Positions 30,229 through 40,382 of a DNA stretch of 64,000 nucleotides are shown here, piece after piece. Position 1 is the stretch's first letter; each line of letters opens with the position of its first letter. The notes beneath the pieces are model-generated. The model was not told the DNA's origin and made no database searches. It was given only the letters and a program-made list of their open reading frames with translations. The position numbers and the translations under genes are program-made. This stretch comes from Symbiodinium natans (taxonomy: Eukaryota; Sar; Dinophyceae; Suessiales; Symbiodiniaceae): NCBI GenBank assembly GCA_905221605.1, contig CAJNDS010001269.1:60001-124000 (forward strand), given 5' to 3'.

Positions 30229-30759
30229 TCAGTTTCCGGGCTTTCGCTCTTCTCGAGATGACTTCTTCAGTTCAATACGAAGGTCCCTGTTAAACAGTTC
30301 AATACGAAGGTCCCTGTTAAACAAAGAGTACCATTTCTGGGTGTGCCTCGAGCCTATATCCAGGACCATGGCATTTTTGGAGAACCACGTGTTCATTTTT
30401 AAGGATATGCATGGCGATGGATGCTTTCTTGGAACTCTCGCCTTACCTAAACTCGAAAAAGCAAAAGTTCCGCAGAGCTGTTTGCTGGCCCTCCGGGGCA
30501 ACGTATGCACATGACTGTGTCTTGGGGCTAGCTCTCTTGTTGATGAGAGCACAATGACATATGAATTGCCATGCTCACAAACCATCATTGCAGGGCTGCA
30601 GGAAGGGATCGAAAGGTCTTGCACCTTAGTCGTAAGCCCGGAATAACCCCAGAGCCTAAACCCTCGAACGCTCCACCCACTGTTAAAGGCACCTTCAGAT
30701 GTGTGGGGCTTCGAGCTCATAAGGCTTAGGATTTTGGCTTCATCAACCTCAGGGCTCAC
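30229..30759 (-). CDS. Open frame with in-frame 27-bp duplication
   Basis: 176 codons. The C-terminal part contains FNRDLRIEL twice in tandem, from a perfect 27-bp direct repeat at 30,268-30,294 and 30,295-30,321 (unit starts CAGTTCAATACGAAGGTCCC). The rest is non-repetitive, with segments such as EVDEAKILSLMSSKPHTSEG and NTWFSKNAMVLDIGSRHTQK, and no recognised domain. The frame-preserving duplication and absence of telomere-derived residues make it one of the better candidates. A single 531-bp exon without identifiable splice sites remains unproven. Confidence 0.3.
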   Translation of the reverse strand: MSPEVDEAKILSLMSSKPHTSEGAFNSGWSVRGFRLWGYSGLTTKVQDLSIPSCSPAMMVCEHGNSYVIVLSSTRELAPRHSHVHTLPRRASKQLCGTFAFSSLGKARVPRKHPSPCISLKMNTWFSKNAMVLDIGSRHTQKWYSLFNRDLRIELFNRDLRIELKKSSREERKPGN

Positions 30760-32235
30760 AGGGCTGAGGAACAGCTTTAGGGAGACTTAGTCTTGGGGCT
30801 GTCATGGCCTGCTCCCAGGCGCCGGGTCGTGCCAAGGAACTCACGCCGGCGTTGAAGCTCACCTGAAACCCGGCTTGCGGGAGAGGGGGGAGAGAGCGTG
30901 CTTGGCAAAAAAGGGGTGTGCGGGGGCTCAGCGTTCAGGGTTGAGGGTTCGGATGAAGGGTCTCGGATTCCTTGCGGTGTTCCGAGTCGAGACCCCACCC
31001 CATGATCGATGCAGCCTACGCCGGTTCTTTGCTTAATGATATGGGTTGAGGCAAACCCTAGACCCTGAATCCTAAACCAACTGTCCGTGCCAATCCTTCC
31101 AGCTGAGCTCTATATACCTCCGCCCGCCTGTCGACTCTTTCCCCCGAAATTGTTAGAAACAAATGTGACACTTATACCAAAACAGTGCATCAATCAAGCC
31201 CTCAACCCCAAAGCCGAACCACCAACCCCAGACCCCAAACCCCAAATATAAACCCCTAATCCCTGAAACCACCGGCAACTCCGAAAGCTGTTGCGCTCCC
31301 AGTCGCCACATCGATTTCCGCCTATGAGGAAGCTTCGGGCCGGGATTTTCGGTTTTAGGGTTTTAGGGTTCAGGGTTTTAGGGTTTAGGGATTTAAGGTC
31401 TCAGGGTTTTGCGGGTTTGGGGGTTAGAAGGCCCAGGGTCCATTCGTCACTGAACCCATCACGAATCCATTGCTGCCTCTACCAGACACTCGGGTTGAGT
31501 TGACTTGCAGTCCTGGATTGCTTTGAAGGGTTTAGGGTGTAGGATGGTGCTCTGCTCTAAACCCTAAACCCCAACCCCAAAATCCCATTTAAACGTGGGC
31601 ATGCTATCAAGTCATGTTGTTCCCGGCATCAGGGGACTATCACGATAAGGGTCTCGCGCAGTACAGCGTTTAGAGTTTAAGGTTTAGGGTTTAGGGACGA
31701 CCGCAAGAGCTTCGTTCTAAGTTCAGCTCCGAAACTCACCAAGCCAAAAAGGAACTAGAATTATCAAATGATACAACAATCAAGTCCCAAGAAGACGATT
31801 CTGTTGAGAAAGCATATAATACAGTGAAGCCCCACACGCAAGCCATCTAGACTAGCCTGCTGCCCGACTTTTGAATGTTCTTGTTGCCATGGGTCTCCTG
31901 ATCCTGAGGTGGTCAAGTAAAACGTTGATGATCAGAAGCGCCCTTGCTCCTAATTCAGCACTGGGGTTTAGGGTTTATAGGGCTTGAGGTTTGGGGTCTA
32001 AGGCCCATGGTGCTGTGAGCTGAGCTTGTACCCCGGACCCCGGTTATGGGCTAGTCCCTCGCATCCGTTCTAGTGACTTTGGGGGCCCAACTATCTACGA
32101 CTCAGGTAGCCTTTCAAGTAAACTCAAGCACGCAGAGGAAGGAGCTCAGGACTGGGCCTTGAGGTTGTCCATGTCGCGTAGGAGCCCAAGTGCAGCAGGC
32201 CACAGCGAGCCTTGAAAGGCTCGGGCAGCTTTGTA
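30760..32235. other. Intergenic, telomere-like scraps
   Basis: TTTTAGGG scraps at 31,350-31,410, CCCTAAACCCC at 31,556-31,580, TTTAGGG at 31,668-31,695. No credible gene; frames at 30,777-31,503 are short and partly repeat-derived. Confidence 0.45.
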
Positions 32236-32575
32236 CCCTAAACCCTAAGACCCTAAAACCCGAAAACCCTAAAACCCTAAAACCCTAAAACCCTAAAACC
32301 CTAAAACCCTACAACCCTACAACCCTACAACCCTACAACCCTACAACCCTACAACCCTAAAACCCTAAAACCCTAAAACCCTAAAACCCTAAAACCCTAA
32401 AACCCTAAAACCCTAACACCCTAAAACCCTAAAACCCTAAAACCCTAAAACCCTAAAACCCTAAAACCCTAAAACCCTAAAACCCTAAAACCCTAAAACC
32501 CTAAAACCCTAAAACCCTAAAACCCTAAACCCCTAAAACCCTAAACCCAAGACTTATACCCTAAACCCAAAATCC
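32236..32575 (-). repeat. 8-mer array, CCCTAAAA with CCCTACAA block
   Basis: About 38 tandem 8-mers. A homogeneous block of seven CCCTACAA copies sits at 32,307-32,357 inside otherwise CCCTAAAA units, showing that a point variant spread by local duplication. It ends in degenerate CCCTAAACCC words. Confidence 0.95.
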
Positions 32576-33200
32576 AAAACCCTAAGCCCGAAAACCCTGA
32601 ACCCTTCAACCTTTCAGCCCTGCACACAGAGGTCCTGAACCTGCGATTTCTGCGACGATGGCTCAGAGATCAGGTCTGGGCTTGTGAGTTTAGGGGGAAC
32701 TTAGTGGGGCAGGGTTTGGTGGCTTCAGGTTTCGGGGGAAGGGTTTGGTGGCTTTGGGTGAAGTGGTCTGGGCGTTTGGGGTTTGAGAGCTTACAGAAGC
32801 TGAAGGGTATTCTGAGCCGTGTCGTGCTGGCGCTGGCTCTGCTGCATTCTAGCCTTGAAACGTGGAAAAGCTTCCCCTAAACCCTAAACCCTAAACCCAA
32901 AACCCTAAACCCTAAACCCTAAACCTCACGAAACTCAAAAACAGTGCACCCGAATCTCCATTTGCAAAAGTCTATTGGAGCCTTGCCTAGAGTAACCTCG
33001 TGCCTCATAAGAATCGGGGTATGTGTGTACCAATTATTAAGGCATAAGCCCTAAACCCTAAACCCTTAAACTTTGTTCTAGGTACTTCATCGGGTCTCTG
33101 GCCTTGGGGGATCTCAGGGGCCCGCAAGGTGTACATAGCTCGAAAACCTCATTCCCCTGTAGGTGTTCGGGTTTGGGTCTTGCGCTTGCGGTTTCGGTCG
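32576..33200. other. Intergenic with short CCCTAAA blocks
   Basis: CCCTAAA copies at 32,875-32,928 and 33,048-33,065, and G-rich degenerate words at 32,690-32,790. No gene. Confidence 0.5.
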
Positions 33201-33220
33201 GGGTTTGGGGTTTGGGGTTT

Positions 33221-33325
33221 TGGGGGTCTCGAAGCCTGAATATCGAAAAGGCGCCCTTAGCGCACGCAGTGATGGCAACATTGCAGCAGATGGTGTCTCG
33301 CTGAGTCCTCTGTTGCGAGTTTCGG
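33221..33325 (-). pseudogene. PPR-like protein fragment
   Basis: One minus-strand frame reads QRTQRDTICCNVAITACAKG. This is the opening of a pentatricopeptide repeat: xDxIxxN, small residues, then the xACAKG turn seen in Symbiodinium-type PPR proteins. About one helix and a half is present. Telomere-derived residues (RLRDPQNPKPQTP) follow at once, so the coding sequence ends or is broken near 33,235. Upstream codons (LACQPSPPSPRNS) are not PPR-like. It may be an exon of an RNA-binding organellar protein or a decayed copy. Confidence 0.45.
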
Positions 33326-33399
33326 GGTGAGGGTGGGGAGGGTTGACAAGCGAGAGAGGGTTTGATTCCTGGCCGCCTTTTCACGACCCTGAACCCCAA

Positions 33400-34892
33400 A
33401 ACCCATAAGCCCTTTTAAGCCAACAAAAAACTTTTCCAACCAGGTGGTCTCTCAAAACCGCGCATATCGGCCAACCCTAAACCTGTAACCGCGTGCTGGG
33501 TTTTGGGGTGGTTGGGGGCGGCGGGGGGAGGGGGGAGGGCCTCGGTGTTCAGCAGCATGGTAGGTTGGGGGGAGGGTGGGGAGAATAGATATGCAAGGGT
33601 TTAGTGCCTTGGGGTCTGGCAGCCTGGCGTTCATGAGCAGCTATTAGCTGGAGTTACAAGCACGATTACCACGCTTCATTGAATTACACCTGGCTAGAAC
33701 TCTGTTTGAGTTTCTCATAGCCCTGCGTCTGACTGGCCAAGAACCTCCAAGTACATGAAGGCTCGGATTCTCTAAACTTGCAGAGGCACGGACACACCTG
33801 CGTGTATGTGCGTATGTATATATGTATATATGCATATAGTATATGCCTGACGCCTCAAATCAGAACATATGATAGCTGGTTCTGCCTCTCAAGCACTGAG
33901 TTCTACTGGATCCAGGGTCCTTGTACGTACTAGGCCATCATCGAATATAGGAACACTGTATGAGGCTTGGGCTGTAGAATATCTTCTAATCTCTTCCCCT
34001 TATACTAAACCCCACCCTAATTTTAAATATTGTTTTTTCCCGGACCCTCCCGGCACCCAGCCCAATTAGGGGGGGTTGAGGGCCTCCGCCCTTGGGCTTA
34101 AGGCTCACAGGATTTTCAGGGTTTAGGGCTCAAGGCTGAGAGGGATTTATTCGGGTTTAGGGCATAAGGCTAAACCTTAACTGAACTCTAGACCCCAAAC
34201 CCTATAGGTCGCAGTCACTGCCACATCTCTCTCGTTTTCGGCTTTGGGGTCTAGGCTTCGGCTTCCAGGTTTTAGGGTTTAGGGCCCCCTAATGAATTTT
34301 AGAATTGCGGGCGGGGTGGGGGGGGGGTGGGTTTTAATATTAGGGGGAAGGGATTACGCAGAGCCCTCAGCTCCAAACCCTGAACCCTGAACCTTGAGGC
34401 TCTGGACGCTGTCCTGGATTCTACCATGGTACGGCAGACATCGAGGGCGGCTTGCCACTGCGATGCCTGGCAAGATTGCGCTGCTTGTTTTAAAGGCTTC
34501 CATTGTAAGCTAAGACAAAAAAAGGGTGGGCTTTATACAAAACTAAGGGTACTACTGCCGGCTAGTTAGCGAAAGCTTGTCGGAAGAAGGTCAATCCCTT
34601 TGGGCTTTGTCGGGGTTGAAGGCGCCTGCAAAGTCTAGGTTGTGGGCTAATGAGTATAGTCGAAGGGACACGCCCTTGATTTTCCCAGGACAGCAGTTGA
34701 ATCTTAAACGCAGAAATAAACAAATTGGGAAGCGACCCACCGAACCTTTTGGGGTTCACGGGGTGCTGCATCCATGGATGCCCCTCAGGACCCAAACCTG
34801 TCCAACCCCACGTTGTACCGATATTCCCCATCCTTGTTGCATGCACTGCCCACAGTGCTGTAGGAGATGGCCGTGGCCTCACCGCAGCAACT
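33400..34892. other. Intergenic, nothing firm
   Basis: G-rich tracts at 33,500-33,585 and 34,310-34,330, TA-rich sequence at 33,812-33,845, TTTAGGG scraps at 34,110-34,290. Opposed frames at 34,562-34,985 (up to 116 codons) show no domain. Confidence 0.4.
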
Positions 34893-34981
34893 GGGGGGTT
34901 GACGAAAATAGGGGACCCCCAATATAGATCCCCAAATGGTAGGATGCCCTTATCACATAAGGTACTGTTCCCCCCCCCCCC
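34893..34981. repeat. Short element, family F4
   Basis: Starts GGGGGGTTGACGAAAATAGG and ends in a C13 run. CCTTATCACATAAGG near 34,949 is an internal palindrome. The left end matches the inverted end of the copy at 35,290. Confidence 0.5.
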
Positions 34982-35289
34982 TTGAGCTGTTTTGGCAGAA
35001 GATTTCAGTTACCTTTCCGGATGCGTTGGCTTGGAGTGGCTTGCCTCGACTTCAAATTCGGGCTTGCTCTTGGCCTAGCATGTCGTTGAGGCGAACGTTT
35101 ATCACATTGTTGTTGCTACTGGCTTCTGCGATGATGAACAGGCCTACGCTACTTCCTCTCAATTGAACTGCTGGAGCATCTTCTGTGAAAACTTCCCTGA
35201 GCAAGCAGGCCGTTCACGAATCAGCCAAAGGAACTTTGCCAGCCTCGGATTATGCAACCAACCCAACGGCTCAAGGCATTGGGTGACAT

Positions 35290-35390
35290 CTGGCGGTTTA
35301 CGAACATAAGGGAGCCCTAACATAGAGTAGAATTCCCTTATAATATAATAAGGACCCGAATAAGGTACCCCTATTTTCGGAAACCCCCAT
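35290..35390. repeat. MITE-like element, family F4
   Basis: TGGCGGTTTACGAACATAAG (35,291) faces CCCTATTTTCGGAAACCCCC (35,369). An inner inverted pair, TTCCCTTATAATATAATAAGG, spans 35,333-35,353. It is about 100 bp long. The overlapping minus-strand frame (WGFPKIGVPYSGPYYI) is translation of the element. Confidence 0.65.
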
Positions 35391-35518
35391 CTGTCGAAAT
35401 TCGTACTACTCAATCTTGTGCTTCCTCTACACGGCCATGCGCCCCTTCAACACGGATCCCTGAGCCCTCTGGGTTTTTTGAGGTTCCAGAGCACAAGCCC
35501 AACACTTCAACTTTAGAG

Positions 35519-35558
35519 GACTTAGGGTTTAGGGTTTAGGGTTTAGGGTTTAGGGCTT
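35519..35558 (+). repeat. Short TTTAGGG block
   Basis: About five copies. Confidence 0.9.
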
Positions 35559-36160
35559 AAATCCCAAACCCTAACATCCGAAAACACTCACTCCGGGTCG
35601 CTTGGGGCCTCCAGGCAGCAGGCCGAAAGGGCCTGATGTCAGCATGGGATCCCTTTAGGGCTTAGGGTTTCGGGCAATTGAAGCCCGAAACCGAGCTTAG
35701 GGTTGAGAGCTGTAAGCTAGAAAACCAACCTCTTACGGGACCGGCACCAGATCGTGAACCCCCAGCTGGCCCACACTGTCAGATTTGGCCAAGCAGATGG
35801 AAGAGGAGCTCGAATCTCTTGCTGCTGCCTTGGACAGTCCCTGGACCCGAATCCCTGTTCCTTCACGAAGCAGTCTTGTGTTTGGGTCTGGGGCTTAGGG
35901 TTCATAGGGTTGTTGCCCTGGAAGCAACGGTTCATAGGGTTGGTGCCCTGGAAGCAACAAGGGGGTGTAGAGTTTCACCGCCATGGAATGCCCTCAACTC
36001 TAAACCCAGACAATGTCTTGCCGACGAGTGTCCAAACATTTAGATGAAGACACACATAAATACAAGCGAATTTACTAACAGTCAAGCTTATGTATACAAT
36101 ATGCACACATGCATCTGTTTACATGTACATCTATGCTTGCATCTGTGTGTGTTTATACTT
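35559..36160. other. Intergenic with 30-bp tandem duplication
   Basis: GGTTCATAGGGTTGTTGCCC at 35,899 begins a 30-bp unit repeated at 35,929 with one change. Overlapping frames (35,678-36,047) have no recognised domain; the duplication is in frame in all of them. Confidence 0.5.
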
Positions 36161-36260
36161 CTATACATACATATATATATATATATACGTATATACGAAA
36201 GGGAGGTTTCCTGAACCCTAAACCCTAACCCCTAAACCCTAACCCCCCCCCCCCCCCCCA
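36161..36260. repeat. (TA)n, CCCTAAA scrap and C-run
   Basis: (TA)n at 36,171-36,195, degenerate CCCTAA(A/C)CC copies at 36,215-36,245 and C17 at 36,243-36,259. Confidence 0.85.
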
Positions 36261-37050
36261 TTTCCTTCCAAGCTCGCCTGCAGGTGGTGGAGGGCCAACT
36301 CCCAGTGGCCAAGACGGTCGCATGCGCTGAGCCTCGGCAAGGCTCTCTTCTGTAAAGCTGCTATTGAGAGGCTACCCGAAGACCGACCCTAAAGCCTGAA
36401 CCCCCTGAACCCTAAATCCCTAAACCCTGAAGGTTTCATGGCCTTTAGGAGGTTTTTTTGGGGGTCAAGGTTGGCGCCTTCGAACCCTAAGAAAGACGTT
36501 CACGCCCAAATCAGATCCTCTTAAACCCAACCAGCTCTGGGTTTCGGATGTGAGTTCAGGGCTCAAGGGCTTCAGGGTGTGCGGTGTTGGATTGAGGGTT
36601 TCGGGGTCGCAGTCGGGGTTCAGGGTGTTCAGTAATTTTGAGTTCGGGGGGAGATGGGTCTTATAGGGTTTAAGGGGTTTACAAGGGCAAGGCTTCGGCT
36701 GTGAAAAGCTACAGAAAAATGTTCAACGGCTTGGGGAACGTGCCTGGTCCAAGCTACCATCGCACGGCTTCTCCCACCCCACACCGAAAAAGGGCAGCTC
36801 GAGATATCCTAACCCATTCCGATTCAGGTTTAGGGTTCGGGGTTCACGGTTTTCGTTTTGGGTGCCATAGCCATATATCCATTAAACCCTAACCCTAAAT
36901 CCTAAACTCTAAACCCTAAATCCTAAACCCTAAACCCTAAACCCCAAATGGCTGTGTGCAGTCGACAGGCAGCTGATTGCGGTGCACCACGTTGGTTTCG
37001 AAGCTCGCTGCCTTCCAAGCAAAGAGCTCAGGGCTCACGCTATGAAGCTT
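36261..37050. other. Intergenic, telomere-like scraps
   Basis: Degenerate G-strand words at 36,540-36,690 and CCCTAAA copies at 36,885-36,950. No gene. Confidence 0.5.
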
Positions 37051-37054
37051 TCCC

Positions 37055-37167
37055 AGACCCAGGAGTAACCTAGGAACAAAAAAGGTAGCCTTTTTTGGTC
37101 TTAAGGGAATTGTAAGGGAACCCCCCGAAAAAAAAAAAAGGAAGAAAGGGCCGACTCCGGGTCCTAG
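37055..37167. repeat. Element family F3, intact reference copy
   Basis: Order of words: AGACCCAGGAGTAACCTAGG, AACAAAAAAGGTAGCCTTTT, TTGGTCTTAAGGG, AAGGGAACC, an A-run, GGGCCGACTCCGGGTCCTAG. The ends are imperfect inverted repeats (GACCCAGGAGT and ACTCCGGGTCC). This copy has no telomeric insertion at the position interrupted in the 51,056 copy. Confidence 0.7.
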
Positions 37168-37327
37168 CTGCAGGGCTTGCAAAAGGTTTAGGCGTAACAC
37201 CACCATCATTTAGAGCATCAGGCTGTGGGGCGACTTGAGTCGGGAGCTCTTAGCCACCCTTCTTCTTCCCAACCATCTTTTTCAGGGCTCCCAAAGCCCC
37301 AAACCCAACCTCCGAACCTCCGCCCGG

Positions 37328-37413
37328 AACCCCCCCTCCCCCCCCCCCCCCCCCCCCCCTCCCCCCCCCAAACAAAACACCTTAAACAACAGTACCACGA
37401 AGGGGATCCCCCC

Positions 37414-37444
<31 letters not shown>

Positions 37445-37489
37445 AAAAAAAAAAAACCTTGAAAAAACAGTACCACGAAGGGGATCCTG
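37328..37489 (+). repeat. Tandem duplication with expanded C- and A-runs
   Basis: ACAGTACCACGAAGGGGATC recurs at about 37,388 and 37,469, each time preceded by a C-run, A-rich bases and CCTT(A/G)AA. The second unit has a very long C-run followed by about 20 A. Frames here are polyproline, polylysine and polyglycine translation of the runs. Confidence 0.8.
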
Positions 37490-37591
37490 TAGGCAAAGGC
37501 TTGCCGGTGGGTGTTTTTGTCCAATGATGTCTGCTCTTCGCCGCTTCGCCCCCCAGATTTTCAAACAAAAAAAATGACGGTTCGACGCTGG

Positions 37592-37660
37592 GTGCTAAAC
37601 CCTAAACCCTAAACCCAAAACCCAAAACCCTAAACCCTAAACCCTAAACCCTAAACCTGA
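37592..37660 (-). repeat. Interstitial telomeric repeat, CCCTAAA
   Basis: About nine copies with two CCCAAAA variants. Confidence 0.9.
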
Positions 37661-38765
37661 CATGTAGTAGGGCTCGGGGACTCGGGGATGAGGGGAATCA
37701 GAGGGTTTTAGGGTTTGGGGGGTTTTAGGGTTATTCAACCGCCGGGTTTAGATTTAGTTCCGGATTTCGGGTGCTGCTAGCCTTGGGTAACTCTAATACC
37801 AAGTCATTCGAGCACGAAGTTCGCTTTGTTCCTGTGGCTCTGGCTGTGAGAAGCTTCCTGCCTCCATGGCAGAGATCATGTCCTCACAGGTCGATGCATC
37901 GAGATCTATGCTCAGAGTTGAGGTTGCTTGTGAGCTCAGGGTTCTAGGGCCACGACAGGGAGGCTGCACCTGCTTCTCCCAAGAGCCCCTGAAACCTGAA
38001 AGGCCAGACCCAGCCGCTACCGAAGCCGACGACTCATGCAAGGGTACAGAGTGACATGCCTTGGGGTTTACAATTTTAGGGTGCACGGCTTAGGTTTGTC
38101 CTCGGGGGATCAGGATTCGGCCCTAGGACGGGGGCAAGTGGCCCCTAGATCGATTTTAGCGCCTGTACGAAAGACAACCGGATCACTTGGCCACTGTTGG
38201 TGTCGATGTGAACCAGGCTCCAAGTTGCTCCGAAACCCTGACCCTAAACCCTATAAACCCTAAACCCAAAGCCCCCATACACCCTACAACCCGAAACAAG
38301 CGCCAGCGCGTTGCCGCAACCAAGCAGCAAAAACCAAGTCGGGCCGTCTTGCGGCAGCCAAAGGGCGTAGCAGGGCCTGGTGACCGCCAGGGAACCCAGA
38401 AACCACGGAGCAACACCCACTATGCGGACCAAGCAGTTCCTAGAGAAGACTTGGGGGGCCCATGTACATGGAATTTGGTACATGGATACCTTTAAGGAAA
38501 AGCTCAGGCTTCAAAGTTGACGTCTTCCGAGGAATCTATAGTGATTATCGTACATCCATGCATACCCCATATTGGATATCAAAAGGGGCCGAAAAATCAA
38601 ATCAAACCCGTAAGCCCTAAACCCTCAAGACAAACGAAATAGAAATTTGTATGTGGTATCATTCTGAATTTTCCAAAATATTTTTCAGAACCGCTGACAA
38701 GCAGAGTTGAAGTAAATTACTCCAAAGCATCTGGGGCCTTCCCACCCGGAGGAAAGGAAGTTAAA
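37661..38765. other. Intergenic, unresolved frames
   Basis: Frames of 62-102 codons overlap on both strands at 37,793-38,495; none is identifiable. CCCTAAACCC scraps at 38,238-38,262. Confidence 0.35.
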
Positions 38766-38769
38766 TATA

Positions 38770-38990
38770 CAAGCCGGAGAAAAACTTTATCACAAAAACT
38801 TCATTCAAAACTTCGCACGGAACTTTCGCACAAAACATTTCACTCACAACTTGCGCACAAAACGGCTCGCTCGAAACTTTCGCACAAGTCGTTTCGCCCA
38901 AAACTGTCGCACAAAACGATTCGCTCAAAACGACTCGCTCAACACTTTCACACAAAACGTTTCACCAACAACCTTCGCTGGCGTGTTGGC
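38770..38990 (+). repeat. Degenerate repeat of CGCACAAAACG words
   Basis: Words such as ACTTTCGCACAAAAC, CGATTCGCTCAAAACG and CGTTTCACCAACAAC alternate at roughly 15-bp steps. On the minus strand the frame reads a repeating peptide (SESFCATVLGETTCAKVSSE), on the plus strand RTKRFAQN. Periodic translation in both strands points to a tandem DNA repeat rather than a gene. A related run is at 39,455-39,515. Confidence 0.7.
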
Positions 38991-39040
38991 GACAAGCTCC
39001 AGCAAGTCCCTGTCCGAGGAAAAAGAATACCACGTCCCCA

Positions 39041-39430
39041 TAAGCCCTCGTCCTCCCGAAAAAGAGCGTGCGGAGAAACACCCAAAAGTCCGGACCGCCC
39101 CACCGGCCCCGAAAAAAGGCACAACAATAGGATCCCAGGAGACTTTTTCAAAAACCACGGAACAATGTGGCCTGGCAAAAGCGTACGGAACCATTTAAGC
39201 CCTCGTCCTCCCGAAAAAAAGCGCCCGCAAAACTCAGGAGACACTTCAAACAAATTGTTTGGCCTCGCTGCGGAAAATTGGTTTGCCCCGGACCAAGAGG
39301 CCTGTTGGCCAAAAAGCCCCTGCCGGTCAGAAGCCCCCCAAAGCGCCCGAAAATCCCGACAGGTCCGAAAAAAACTCAAAGACACCCAAAGTCCGGACCG
39401 CCCCACCGGCCCCACAAAAAAGGTACAACA
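39041..39430. repeat. Complex direct repeat, two word sets
   Basis: TAAGCCCTCGTCCTCCCGAA occurs at 39,041 and 39,197 (156 bp apart). AGTCCGGACCGCCCCACCGG occurs at 39,087 and 39,391 (304 bp apart), each followed by an A-run and a CAACAATAGGATCC word. The 155-codon minus-strand frame (GPVGRSGL twice) is translation of these repeats. Confidence 0.75.
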
Positions 39431-39454
39431 ATAGGATCCAAAACAAAAAACTCG

Positions 39455-39515
39455 GGGTCAACACTTTCGGTCACAACGTTTCGGTCAAAACGTTTCGGTC
39501 AAAACTTTTTGGGAC
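39455..39515 (+). repeat. 14-15-bp tandem repeat, GTTTCGGTCAAAAC
   Basis: About four copies, related to the 38,770 array. The two arrays flank the complex direct repeat. Confidence 0.8.
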
Positions 39516-39711
39516 CCAAACCCTAAACAGTTTCTATAAACCCTAAACGCTAAACCCTAAACCCGAAACCCTAAACCCCATTTGCAGGTTCAGGTGCGGT
39601 GATCTTGTGGGGAGTCAGCGGCGCTGGCAAGGCATCTGGGTGGCCGCAAGACCAAACCGACGCTCTCTTGGTTGAAGGGTCTACAAGGGACCCTACACCC
39701 TGAACCCTGCC
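39516..39711. other. CCCTAAA scraps and unique sequence
   Basis: Degenerate CCCTAAA copies at 39,528-39,580; otherwise unremarkable. Confidence 0.5.
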
Positions 39712-39912
39712 CACTAAACCATACTAAACCATACTAAACCCTACTAAACCCTACTAAACCCTACTAAACCCTACTAGACCCTAAACCCCTACTAAACCCT
39801 ACACCCTACACCCTACACCCTACACCCTAAACCCTAAACCCTAAACTCTAAACCCTAAACCCTCAACCCTAAACCCTCACCCTAAACCTAAACCCTAAAC
39901 CTAAACCCTATA
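39712..39912 (-). repeat. 10-mer CCCTACTAAA to 7-mer transition array
   Basis: Two CCATACTAAA and about five CCCTACTAAA copies, then four CCCTACA copies, then CCCTAAA copies. Three homogeneous unit types follow one another in one array. Confidence 0.95.
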
Positions 39913-40100
39913 CCAGAAAACCCCGCTTTAGGGTCCACAAAGTTGCCCAAAAAGGAGAAAAAGGGGAGCCCTGTCTTGTAAAGGTGTGCACTGCAGAGGG
40001 ATCCCAACAACCCCCGAACAAAGGCGACAAAGAGCGCTGCTGGGCATCCCGGCTCAGGGTTCGGGGCATGGAGCAAGGGGTGTAGAGTTGAAGGTCTAGG
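39913..40100. other. Intergenic, nothing recognised
   Basis: The minus-strand frame at 39,888-40,076 begins and ends in telomere-like sequence and has no domain. Confidence 0.45.
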
Positions 40101-40156
40101 GTTTAGGAATAGTTCAGGGTTTAGGGTTTAGGGTTTAGGGTTTAGGGTTTAGGGTT
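40101..40156 (+). repeat. Short TTTAGGG block
   Basis: About seven copies. Confidence 0.9.
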
Positions 40157-40291
40157 CCGCTTCCAGGCTTGTAGCGTTTTTGCACAAGACGTCATTGGGT
40201 TGCAAGCCGTTAGGGTTGGTGTTGATTGTGCTGAACAGGAAACAGGGTTTCGCACCGGGGCCTGAGCAATGAAGAATCCAGAGGTTGCTTA

Positions 40292-40382
40292 AACCCTCCC
40301 TAAACCCTAAACCCCAAACCCTAAACCCTAAACCCTAAACCTCAAACCCTACACCCTAAAACTAAACCCTACACCCTAAACT
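40292..40382 (-). repeat. CCCTAAA block
   Basis: About ten copies with CCCTACA and CTCAAA variants. Confidence 0.9.

Noticed and set aside
38948-39415. 155-codon minus-strand frame
   Set aside because: Repeats GPVGRSGL because it spans the direct DNA repeats at 39,087 and 39,391; both strands show periodic peptides.
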